DNA of 6,392 bases from Sulfurimonas sp. (GCA_021107375.1 JAIOSY010000066.1:1-6392); one strand, 5' to 3'. Positions 1 through 6,123 are shown, counted from the first letter of the stretch. Made by a program: numbers and translations. Notes: generated from the letters alone by a model not told the origin.

Positions 1-665
1 TCATCTCTTTGCCATGTTTTTGCATCAAAGATGTCTTTATCTACTAAAAAATGTGTGTGAATATGACTAATATTGTTTAAAGACCATTGAAAACTATCAC
101 TTGAGAATGAGATTTCCATAGCTCCAATATGTTTACCATCCTTATCAAATATCGGAAATACATTTCTAAAACCATGAGCCGTTTTACCTTGCGTAAATCC
201 TCTTACTGGCTTTTGAGTCTTATTTGTATATCTAAAATCATCTCTAACAACAGTTAAATCATCACCAAACTTAATTGGCTTATGCATTCTTAAAAAAGAT
301 ATATTATTTGGAAGTACAAATTGATATTGCAAAACACCTTTTTCTTTCGCTATTTCATACTTATACTCTAATAATTTATGAAGCTCATTTCTTAAAACTG
401 CTCTTTCTTCCTCATTTGCATCTCCAGCCTGAGACATTATCTCTATTAATCTATCCACATGAACAGTAGACTTATACATCGCTGATGCTATAGTTTTTTG
501 TGTATGCAAGAGTATATCGTAGTTGACTTCTAATGTTTCTAGCTTATCCTTAAGAACATTCTCAACCCTCTGAGCAGAATTCCATTCACTAAGCATATAA
601 ACTGGGGTATTCACAATAAACAACACCAACAGACTCAGTAAAACAATTTTAATCTTAATTTTCAT
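1..665 (-). CDS. Membrane-anchored sensor with periplasmic dCache_3-like domain (partial, C-terminus cut)
   Basis: Reading the minus strand from the ATG at 665-663 gives an open frame of 221 codons that runs off the window edge. Residues 5-22 form a single N-terminal membrane segment after a Lys-rich start (MKIKIK), which places what follows outside the cytoplasm. Residues about 30-110 are helical and charged. The stretch at 117-190 has features I associate with the dCache_3 sensory family: LPNNISFLRMHKP at 118-130, KFGDD at 132-136, and HGFRNVFPIFDKDGKHIGAMEISFS in the 164-188 region. Such domains bind small extracellular ligands and usually lead through a second membrane segment to a chemoreceptor, histidine kinase or GGDEF/EAL output, but the output domain lies outside the window, so its type cannot be told. 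The start is supported by an AGG about 8 nt upstream. It lies 43 nt after the RND permease stop on the same strand, with no terminator between, so co-transcription is plausible. Confidence 0.8.
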   Translation of the reverse strand, partial: MKIKIKIVLLSLLVLFIVNTPVYMLSEWNSAQRVENVLKDKLETLEVNYDILLHTQKTIASAMYKSTVHVDRLIEIMSQAGDANEEERAVLRNELHKLLEYKYEIAKEKGVLQYQFVLPNNISFLRMHKPIKFGDDLTVVRDDFRYTNKTQKPVRGFTQGKTAHGFRNVFPIFDKDGKHIGAMEISFSSDSFQWSLNNISHIHTHFLVDKDIFDAKTWQRD

Positions 666-708
666 AATACAACCTAATGTAACTATATTATATCACTACT
701 AAAATTAT

Positions 709-3700
709 TTAAACCTTATTTTGTCCCCTATTTATCCCATTTACAAGAGCATATAGAGTCGGAAGATATATTAAATTTAAAACAGTTCCCCAAATCAAGC
801 CAAAACCTATAGAGATAGCGATAGGTTGTAAAATCACAGCCTGACCACTAGCATAAAAAATCAAAGTAAACAAACCTAAAAATGTTGTTACTGATGTAAT
901 TATAATTGGACGAAGTCTAAGTTTTGCCCGTTTAAAAAACTCCTCTGGCTTATGAGTACCATGTAAAAAATCAAGCATAATTATCCCATCATTTATTACA
1001 ACACCAGCAAGTCCAAGTATCCCAATCAAAGATGGCATACTTAAATTCATCCCTAAAATCTTATGTCCTAACAATGCACCTAAAATAGACAGAGGTATTA
1101 CACTCATAACCATTAGTACATATTTTATTTTTGAAAAAATCAATAACAAGGTTAAAAAGATTAAGGAGATAGCTAAAATAACTGTATTTTTCATATCACT
1201 TTTAAGTTGTTTATTTTTTTCTTTTTCACCCAAAAGGTTTACATCTATACCAGAATGAATTATCTCATCAATAGTACCCTCAAGAGAAGTTAAAATCTCA
1301 CTTGGAGTAACCACTCTTTTATCTACTTTAGCATAAAGAGTTTTTACTATATCTCCATTTAGCTTATTGATTTTTTCATAATCTTTAATTTTTATAATCT
1401 CTGCAACATCTGTAAGTTTTACATATACACCATCTTTAACAGGAATATTAAAATCAAGTAAAGTTTGTGTTTTATCTTTTTGTAAATCCTCAGTTTTTAT
1501 CTCCATAACACCACGATTGTTAAAAGTTGTAGTTTGTCTTTTTTGTAAAAAATAGTTACTTAAAACTCTCGATATTGAAGCCTCACTAATACCTAAACTT
1601 TCTCCATATGAGTTTACTTTTATCTTATACTCCATCTTCCCATAACGGATATTATCACTAAAATTAGAGATACCTTTTAAAGTCGATATCTCAGCTGATA
1701 GTTTTTTTACAGCAGATTCTAAAGCTTTATCATCACTTCCTGAAAGATTTATCTGTATATCACTCTTTATTAGTCCAGCTTTATCTTCTAAAATACCTAA
1801 CTCTACCATGTTATATTTTTCTTTAAATGGTGCAATAAGTTCATTAGCCATTGGTGCTAACACAAAAGTTTTCTTTTCTCGTCTAGCATCTGAGTCATCA
1901 AAATCAAAACTAAAGTTTAAAACAGGATTTACATACTTGTTTATCCAACTTGTCTCAACTCTATCATACAACTCCACTGTAATATAAAATACATTGTTGT
2001 TCAACTCTGTCTCACCAGCTAAACTTCTTCTATATCCAGCCGTTGTAGAGGTTGTTTTTATAGAAAACTCCTCTGCATTTTCCATCATCTTACTTTCTAT
2101 CTCTCTTGCTATTTTAAAAGTCTCTTCTATTGGAATATTTATATCTAGTTTTCCAGATATATAGATATTATTTCCATCAAAATTTGGAAAAAACTGAAAC
2201 TTCATAGAGTTAGCAGTTAGAAAAGTAAAGATTGGGATAAGTATTAAAAACAGAGCTACAAATGTTTTCTTATACTCAATATTAAAAGCTAAAACTCTTC
2301 CATATAAATTTCTAAACGGTGTCCAATCTATAAAATTTTTACTCTTTTTTAAAAGTTCTGATGCATGAAGTGGTAAAAATAAAAAACTCTCTAACAAAGA
2401 ACCAATTAAAATCATAACAACAACAATAGGAACTAAGACTAAAAAGAGTGCAATCTCACCATGCATCATAAAAATAGGTAAAAATGCAGCAGCCGTTGTA
2501 ATAGTTGCTAAAGTGATAGGTAAAATCATCTCTTTGACACCTAATATAGCAGCCTCATAATTATCCATCCCCTCATCAATATATCTTTGTATATTTTCAC
2601 TTACAACTATCGCATCATCAACAACTATCCCGATAACAATCAAAGCACCAAGAAGTGAAACTATATTAATCGAGTAACCCATATAATAGATAAACAATAA
2701 CCCTATAATAAAAGAGAAAGGGATACCAATAGTAACAATAAATGCAATACGAAAATTTATCAAAATAAACATAGAGAAAAACACTAAAATCAAACCAAAC
2801 ATTAAGTTTGAAACCACAGTATCAAGACGATCTTTCATTGGAACAGAACTATCTTGATAAAAGTTAAACATAACTCCATCATATTTATTTTGAAGTTTTT
2901 TAGCCACTTCTCTTAACTCTTTTGAGATTTCAGTAGCATCACCCTCTTCCCCTTTAGAGATAACAAGTGTTAAAGTTGGATTATTGTTAAAAGTTGAGAG
3001 TGTTATAGTTTGTGGATAATGAACTTTTATCTCAGCAATATCCCCAAGTTTAATATATTTTGAATCTATATCTAAAATACTCTCTCTATACTCCTCAACA
3101 TTTGCTTTTCCATTTGTTGTTGAGATAAAAGCAAAGTTTCCCCTCTCCTCAATATTTCCAATAGGAAAAATATATGATAAATTAGAGATAGCATTTACAA
3201 CGCTTGATGGATTTAAGCCATAAGCCATTACTGCTTCAGAATTTATACTTATTAAAATCTCTTCATCAGAATCCCCTCTAATGGATATATCACTAATATT
3301 TTTTATTTTTGATAATTTTGATTTTACCTCTTGTGAGATTACCGTTAATTCACCTCGAGAACGAGTTTTGGAACTTACTGCAAGTTTTATCAAAGACTTA
3401 GTTTTATCTAAAAGTTTTGCAGTTGGTTCATTCATATCAGATGGTAGATATTGCCTTGACAAGGCGATGGAGTCTTTTACTTTAGAGAGTAAATTTATCC
3501 TATTTGAATTTTCATTTAGTGTTAATATAATTATAAATGAACCAGGCGTTATAGTTGTTTCTGTTTTATCAATACCGTTAATATTACTTAACTCATCCTC
3601 AATATCTCTAACAACCATCCTATCCATATTTGTTGCACTTGTTCCTGCATAAGCACCTCTAACACTTATCTTATCCAACTCAACAACAGGAAACATCTCT

Positions 3701-3804
3701 TTAGGAATATTCATATAAGCATTAACACCAAGATATGCTAAAAATATTAAAAGTGCATAGTTAAGTCTTTTATTTGATATAAAATACTCAATAAATCTAT
3801 TCAT
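709..3804 (-). CDS. RND-superfamily efflux permease (AcrB/HAE-1-like inner-membrane pump)
   Basis: The 1031-residue product has the full AcrB/MMPL-type plan: TM1 (about 12-30), a large periplasmic loop (about 31-330), TM2-TM6 (about 331-476), TM7 (about 513-531), a second large loop (about 532-870) and TM8-TM12 (about 872-1017). The length is close to AcrB (1049). TM4 carries the proton-relay motif GIVVDDAIVVSEN at 392-404, with the Asp pair D396/D397 matching AcrB D407/D408. TM10 reads GVVINDGIIMLDF (934-946), so the position of AcrB K940 is Asn938. The family uses the proton gradient to export drugs, lipids, metals or other compounds, normally with a membrane-fusion protein and an outer-membrane channel; substrate cannot be inferred here. 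The start lies 6 nt after the upstream 157-residue gene's stop. No good Shine-Dalgarno is visible, so translational coupling is likely. No fusion-protein or channel gene is adjacent. Confidence 0.95.
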   Translation of the reverse strand: MNRFIEYFISNKRLNYALLIFLAYLGVNAYMNIPKEMFPVVELDKISVRGAYAGTSATNMDRMVVRDIEDELSNINGIDKTETTITPGSFIIILTLNENSNRINLLSKVKDSIALSRQYLPSDMNEPTAKLLDKTKSLIKLAVSSKTRSRGELTVISQEVKSKLSKIKNISDISIRGDSDEEILISINSEAVMAYGLNPSSVVNAISNLSYIFPIGNIEERGNFAFISTTNGKANVEEYRESILDIDSKYIKLGDIAEIKVHYPQTITLSTFNNNPTLTLVISKGEEGDATEISKELREVAKKLQNKYDGVMFNFYQDSSVPMKDRLDTVVSNLMFGLILVFFSMFILINFRIAFIVTIGIPFSFIIGLLFIYYMGYSINIVSLLGALIVIGIVVDDAIVVSENIQRYIDEGMDNYEAAILGVKEMILPITLATITTAAAFLPIFMMHGEIALFLVLVPIVVVMILIGSLLESFLFLPLHASELLKKSKNFIDWTPFRNLYGRVLAFNIEYKKTFVALFLILIPIFTFLTANSMKFQFFPNFDGNNIYISGKLDINIPIEETFKIAREIESKMMENAEEFSIKTTSTTAGYRRSLAGETELNNNVFYITVELYDRVETSWINKYVNPVLNFSFDFDDSDARREKKTFVLAPMANELIAPFKEKYNMVELGILEDKAGLIKSDIQINLSGSDDKALESAVKKLSAEISTLKGISNFSDNIRYGKMEYKIKVNSYGESLGISEASISRVLSNYFLQKRQTTTFNNRGVMEIKTEDLQKDKTQTLLDFNIPVKDGVYVKLTDVAEIIKIKDYEKINKLNGDIVKTLYAKVDKRVVTPSEILTSLEGTIDEIIHSGIDVNLLGEKEKNKQLKSDMKNTVILAISLIFLTLLLIFSKIKYVLMVMSVIPLSILGALLGHKILGMNLSMPSLIGILGLAGVVINDGIIMLDFLHGTHKPEEFFKRAKLRLRPIIITSVTTFLGLFTLIFYASGQAVILQPIAISIGFGLIWGTVLNLIYLPTLYALVNGINRGQNKV

Positions 3805-3810
3805 AATTTT

Positions 3811-4284
3811 CTACAAAAGTGATTTGATAACATTACTTACACCCTGATGTAAGTTGTAGCTAGCTATTGGAAAATCTAAAGACTCATTTTCAAGATTAAC
3901 ATTATTTGCACCAAGATAATCTCCTAATTCCTTTAAATCTATCTCCTTATATCTTTGGCATGTGGAAACATCTAATGAAGTTCGAAGCAACTCCCCAGCA
4001 ACATTAGATTTTTGAATTGTAAAGGCAAGTGTTTTTAAACTTACAAAATCACTCCATAAGAAAAATAGTTCTGGTGTTAATTCATCAACAAATTTACCCT
4101 CTGGATTAAAAAGCATATTTGCATCCCTTAAAGGAACTAAGATACTTAAAATCGCATGAGTAAATGGACTGATTCTTGTTGTCCATATTGGAGATTCATT
4201 TCTTGTTATCAACTCTTCATCTATTTTTTTTACTATATTTTCTATTGAACTATTTTTAAATAATTCATAACTTTCTTGTTTCAT
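3811..4284 (-). CDS. Uncharacterised 157-residue protein, first gene of the RND unit
   Basis: I do not recognise this protein. It is predicted to be soluble: no signal peptide and no convincing membrane segment. The most hydrophobic part is residues 40-52 (PFTHAILSILVPL), followed by RDANMLFNPEGK (53-64). Other distinctive stretches are LTPELFFLWSDFVSLKTLAF (69-88), QKSNVAGELLRTS (91-103) and a C-terminal DFPIASYNLHQGVSNVI (137-153). These dense blocks of hydrophobic and Gly/Pro residues look like a folded, conserved domain, not a spurious frame. The start ATG at 4284-4282 has AGGA about 11 nt upstream; a second ATG 10 nt further upstream is out of frame. It is followed after 6 nt by the RND permease, in the place where a membrane-fusion protein gene is often found, but it does not look like one: it is too short and has no lipoyl or hairpin-type sequence. 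A role linked to the permease is only inferred from position. Confidence 0.8.
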   Translation of the reverse strand: MKQESYELFKNSSIENIVKKIDEELITRNESPIWTTRISPFTHAILSILVPLRDANMLFNPEGKFVDELTPELFFLWSDFVSLKTLAFTIQKSNVAGELLRTSLDVSTCQRYKEIDLKELGDYLGANNVNLENESLDFPIASYNLHQGVSNVIKSLL

Positions 4285-4313
4285 AATTTTTCATTTCCTA
4301 ATATTTTTTATTA

Positions 4314-4342
4314 TTTACATAATGATACCTTTTTAGTATAAT
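4314..4342 (+). promoter_or_regulatory. Sigma70-type promoter of the DUF445 gene
   Basis: The -35 is TTTACA at 4314-4319 (5 of 6 matches to TTGACA) and the -10 is a perfect TATAAT at 4337-4342, separated by exactly 17 bp. The T-run just before the -10 (4331-4334) fits the T-rich spacer habit of Campylobacterota promoters. Transcription would start near 4349, giving a leader of about 19 nt. Confidence 0.8.
4335..4340 (-). promoter_or_regulatory. Possible -10 element for the 157-residue/RND unit
   Basis: On the minus strand the bases read TATACT, a reasonable -10, which would give a leader of roughly 45 nt. No -35 of quality lies 16-18 bp upstream. The element overlaps the plus-strand -10 of the divergent gene, so only one polymerase could bind at a time. 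This is a weak call; the unit may use another site. Confidence 0.2.
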
Positions 4343-4356
4343 TTCACTTTTAAATT

Positions 4357-4360
4357 AAGG
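4357..4360 (+). promoter_or_regulatory. Ribosome binding site deciding the TTG start
   Basis: AAGG lies 7 nt before TTG at 4368. No in-frame ATG occurs until residue 50, inside a conserved motif, so this site fixes TTG as the start codon of the DUF445 gene. Confidence 0.75.
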
Positions 4361-4367
4361 ATATATT

Positions 4368-5075
4368 TTGAAAATAAATAAAAGTTTAATAACAAACCTC
4401 ATCGCGATAATATTAATCGCTCTATCTTTTATAGTTAGTGAATTTAGTTTACCTTTACTTTTTACTGGACTTTTTGCACTATCAGGTGCGATTACAAACC
4501 AACTTGCTATCCATATGTTGTTTGAGAGAGTTCCTTTTCTTTATGGTTCTGGTGTAATTCCAGCAAGATTTGAAGCTTTTAAAGATGCTATAAAAAACTT
4601 AATGATGAGTGAATTTTTTACCAGAGAACAACTAGAGACTTTTTTTGCAAGTGAAGAAAAAAAAATAAACCTAAAACCTATCATAGAAGAAACTGATTTT
4701 TCTCCAGCCTTTGATGCATTAAGTAAAACAGTTATGGAATCATCTTTTGGAGGAATGCTTGGAATGTTTGGGGGAGAAGCAGCACTCGACGGACTTCGTG
4801 AACCATTTGCACTTAAAATGAAATCAGCTGTCATAGAGATAGTAAATTCAGAAACTTTTAACTCAACATTACAAAATCATATGCAAAACTCATCTTTAAA
4901 TGACGATATGCTAGAATCAATTGAGTCTGTAATTGATACAAGGCTAAACGAACTTACCCCTCAAATGGTAAAAGAAATAGTTCAAAAACTAATCAAAGAA
5001 CACCTTGATTGGTTAATAGTTTGGGGTGGTGTCTTTGGTGGACTAATCGGTTTAGTAAGTTCTTTTATAATTTAA
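4368..5075 (+). CDS. DUF445 family membrane protein
   Basis: The 235-residue product matches the layout of the DUF445 family, membrane proteins of unknown function. An N-terminal hydrophobic hairpin (about 8-24 and 28-47) leads into the family hallmark AITNQLAIHMLFERVPFLYG (41-60) and SGVIPARFEAFK (61-72). A long amphipathic helical middle (about 73-210) follows, and a C-terminal membrane segment WLIVWGGVFGGLIGLVSSF closes the protein (215-233). The middle contains a Gly/Met-rich patch, FGGMLGMFGGEA (127-138). The gene has its own promoter and a clear ribosome site, starts with TTG, and stands alone on the plus strand between two minus-strand units. The 3' end converges on the S4-domain gene with only 5 nt between stop codons. 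Family assignment is from recognised motifs; what the family does is not known, and a role in the envelope is only inferred from topology. Confidence 0.88.
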   Translation: MKINKSLITNLIAIILIALSFIVSEFSLPLLFTGLFALSGAITNQLAIHMLFERVPFLYGSGVIPARFEAFKDAIKNLMMSEFFTREQLETFFASEEKKINLKPIIEETDFSPAFDALSKTVMESSFGGMLGMFGGEAALDGLREPFALKMKSAVIEIVNSETFNSTLQNHMQNSSLNDDMLESIESVIDTRLNELTPQMVKEIVQKLIKEHLDWLIVWGGVFGGLIGLVSSFII

Positions 5076-5082
5076 AAGAACT
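5058..5082. terminator. Perfect 9-bp inverted repeat across the convergent stop codons
   Basis: AGTTCTTTT (5058-5066) and AAAAGAACT (5074-5082) are exact reverse complements around a 7-nt loop. The structure includes the stop codon of the DUF445 gene and reaches into the stop codon of the S4-domain gene. It may act as a short two-way terminator or 3'-end stabiliser. Neither side is followed by a T-run and the stem is A/T-rich, so terminator strength is doubtful. Confidence 0.45.
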
Positions 5083-5284
5083 ACTCAACCTCTATTGTCA
5101 CATCAGCAATCTCTATAACATCACCTGAAATAATTTTTGCTCTTTTTCTAAGTTCAGCCTCTCCATTTCTGTTTACATATCCCTCAGCCACAAGATATTT
5201 TGCTTGAGCCCCACTATCTACTAAGTCTAATACTTTTAGCAATTTAAACAACTCTATATATTCATCTTTTAATTTATATTTCAT
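5081..5284 (-). CDS. Small S4-domain RNA-binding protein (YbcJ-like)
   Basis: The 67-residue product consists almost entirely of an S4 RNA-binding domain. The typical block is LLKVLDLVDSGAQAKYLVAE (15-34), then GYVNRNGEAELRKRAKI (35-51) and SGDVIEI (53-59), which matches the small stand-alone S4 proteins of the YbcJ group. The fold binds structured RNA such as rRNA through the basic patch formed here by R39, R46, K47, R48 and K50. A ribosome- or RNA-related role is expected in the cytoplasm, but the exact target is not known. The length is normal for a single-domain member. AAGGA lies 5 nt before the ATG and overlaps the stop codon of the gene upstream (8 nt gap), so the two are probably co-transcribed and perhaps translationally coupled. 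Confidence 0.9.
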   Translation of the reverse strand: MKYKLKDEYIELFKLLKVLDLVDSGAQAKYLVAEGYVNRNGEAELRKRAKIISGDVIEIADVTIEVE

Positions 5285-5292
5285 TTTTATCC

Positions 5293-5901
5293 TTAAACCT
5301 CTTCATTTAAAATAGAAAAACCCAAATCATACATAGCTTTATCTACCATCTCTAAAGATGCTTGCATAGTTTTTTGTGAAATCTCTGGAAGTTCTCCACC
5401 CCACATCGCTTCTGCTTCTTTGAAACCTTGAAGCATCCCTTCACGACCTGCTCTAAGTTTATCTTCATCACCACCAGCACCATTAATCACAAAATTAGCA
5501 ATTCTCTCAGAAGTTTGAGTAATTCCAAAAATACCATCTTCACTAACAAGTTGAGCAGCTTCACCCTGAGTTAATTCAGCTATTGGCTTACCAGCATAAC
5601 CTATATCACTTAAAAAACTTTGAAAATCACCATATAACTGAGTAAAATCATCTATAGGATTTGATAGGTTTGCTTGAATAGTAGTAGATTTAAGCATCAT
5701 ATCATTTGCATTTTGAGTAATCTGAGCTCTAAGTTCAGCAGCATCCTCTTTAGATATTTTCTCTGTAAAATTAGTTTGTATAGAACTAGCATGTGCCTCA
5801 GCAACACGCATTTTAGCATTTGCACTTGCATTCTCATTTGGCGTGTTAACTTTAGCATTCGCATTCGCATGATAGCTCGGCACATTTGATGTAACATTCA
5901 T
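5293..5901 (-). CDS. Conserved uncharacterised protein, 202 residues, Asn/Ala-rich N-terminus
   Basis: The frame is open back to an ATG at 5940, but the start is placed at 5901 because a strong ribosome site (AAAAGGA) lies 6 nt upstream of it and the 13 extra residues are not protein-like. Residues 1-30 are low-complexity and polar, with the repeated units ANANAK (12-17) and ASANAK (25-30). Residues 48-75 look like a helix. The C-terminal half carries what looks like the conserved core: SERIANFVINGAGGDEDKLR (131-150) then AGREGMLQGFKEAEAMWGG (151-169) and LPEISQKTM (171-179), ending in a helix. I recall similar Campylobacterota proteins labelled 'hydrogenase-4 component G', a name with no support in this context, and the core also resembles DUF5610-type domains; neither link could be tested. 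No signal peptide, Cys motif or membrane segment is present. It is the first gene of a unit with the S4-domain protein, divergent from the cold-shock gene. Function unknown. Confidence 0.82.
   Translation of the reverse strand: MNVTSNVPSYHANANAKVNTPNENASANAKMRVAEAHASSIQTNFTEKISKEDAAELRAQITQNANDMMLKSTTIQANLSNPIDDFTQLYGDFQSFLSDIGYAGKPIAELTQGEAAQLVSEDGIFGITQTSERIANFVINGAGGDEDKLRAGREGMLQGFKEAEAMWGGELPEISQKTMQASLEMVDKAMYDLGFSILNEEV
5812..5868 (-). repeat. Two imperfect 18-nt direct repeats inside the 202-residue gene
   Basis: The units at 5812-5829 and 5851-5868 match at 15 of 18 bases and lie 39 nt apart, so they stay in frame and encode ASANAK and ANANAK. They look like an internal duplication in a disordered N-terminal tail. 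Confidence 0.6.
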
Positions 5902-5907
5902 GATAAA

Positions 5908-5914
5908 TCCTTTT
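5908..5914 (-). promoter_or_regulatory. Ribosome binding site fixing the start at 5901
   Basis: On the minus strand AAAAGGA is followed after 6 nt by ATG. The upstream in-frame ATG at 5940 has no comparable site, which is why the shorter gene model is preferred. Confidence 0.75.
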
Positions 5915-5971
5915 AGATTAGTTCTTAATAACATCGGCAAAAATTAAAATTTATTAAAATTTGCAAATTAA

Positions 5972-6000
5972 TTGATATTATCGTTTAATTACGCTACAAT
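5972..6000 (+). promoter_or_regulatory. Sigma70-type promoter of the cold-shock gene
   Basis: The -35 is TTGATA (5972-5977, 5 of 6 to consensus) and the -10 is TACAAT (5995-6000, 5 of 6), with a 17-bp spacer. Transcription is expected to start at about 6006-6008, leaving a leader of about 130 nt before the cold-shock ATG. The 8-nt word AATTACGC occurs at 5987-5994 and again at 5998-6005, 11 bp apart, around and over the -10. Confidence 0.75.
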
Positions 6001-6007
6001 TACGCCG

Positions 6008-6037
6008 ATGAAAGATGAGGCTCGAGTTCATCTTTAG
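6008..6037 (+). CDS. Possible leaderless 9-codon leader peptide (MKDEARVHL)
   Basis: An ATG at 6008 falls at or within 1-2 nt of the predicted transcription start and opens nine codons ended by TAG (6035-6037). There is no room for a ribosome site, so translation would have to be leaderless. The frame almost exactly covers the 5' hairpin. This may be chance; it is listed because its position is striking. Confidence 0.15.
   Translation: MKDEARVHL
6011..6035 (+). ncRNA. 5' hairpin of the cold-shock mRNA leader
   Basis: AAAGATGA (6011-6018) pairs perfectly with TCATCTTT (6028-6035). A further G-T pair (6019/6027) closes a 7-nt loop, GCTCGAG. Placed a few bases from the predicted 5' end, it could protect the mRNA or sense temperature. 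Long structured leaders are known for cspA-type genes in E. coli; the sequence here is not similar to the E. coli cold box. Confidence 0.5.
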
Positions 6038-6040
6038 TGT

Positions 6041-6056
6041 GTAATTTTGTAATTTT
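6041..6056 (+). repeat. Tandem 8-nt repeat in the cold-shock leader
   Basis: GTAATTTT occurs twice head to tail at 6041-6048 and 6049-6056, just after the 5' hairpin. It forms a single-stranded U-rich stretch in the RNA, which is the kind of target cold-shock proteins bind, though no function is shown. Confidence 0.4.
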
Positions 6057-6095
6057 GCTCAATTGTTATCTAAAGACTCTCCAAATTTTTGACTC

Positions 6096-6118
6096 CACTT
6101 CTTATGAAGTGAATTTTT
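6096..6118 (+). promoter_or_regulatory. Attenuator-like hairpin in the cold-shock leader
   Basis: CACTTC (6096-6101) and GAAGTG (6106-6111) form a 6-bp stem around the tetraloop TTAT. Two A and then five T (6114-6118) follow. This is the shape of a weak intrinsic terminator, set 17 nt before the cold-shock start codon. It could abort transcription under some conditions or simply be a structural element near the ribosome site. Confidence 0.4.
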
Positions 6119-6123
6119 ATACT

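Noticed and set aside
275..469. 64-codon plus-strand open frame
   Set aside because: It lies antisense to the sensor gene, whose frame has recognisable dCache motifs, and it has no ribosome site or protein-like composition.
666..708. Possible terminator between the RND permease and the sensor gene
   Set aside because: No stem-loop with a T-run is visible in the 43 nt; the region is simply A/T-rich.
3281..3652. 123-codon plus-strand open frame
   Set aside because: It is an antisense shadow of the RND permease periplasmic loop; the permease frame is certain.
4541..4834. 97-codon minus-strand open frame
   Set aside because: It is opposite the DUF445 coding sequence, is rich in Ser/Pro typical of an antisense frame, and has no ribosome site.
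5674..5897. Two short open frames (plus 5674-5889, minus 5697-5897) over the 202-residue gene
   Set aside because: Both are frame shadows. The minus one gives Met/Leu/Arg-rich junk from the repeated N-terminal region.
5931..5938. GCCGATGT on the minus strand, resembling a sigma28 -10 box upstream of the 202-residue gene
   Set aside because: No TAAA-type -35 lies at the required distance and the last two bases deviate; the A/T-rich surroundings make chance matches easy.
5902..5940. N-terminal extension of the 202-residue protein to the ATG at 5940
   Set aside because: The downstream ATG at 5901 has a strong ribosome site (AAAAGGA); the extension has none and itself contains that site.
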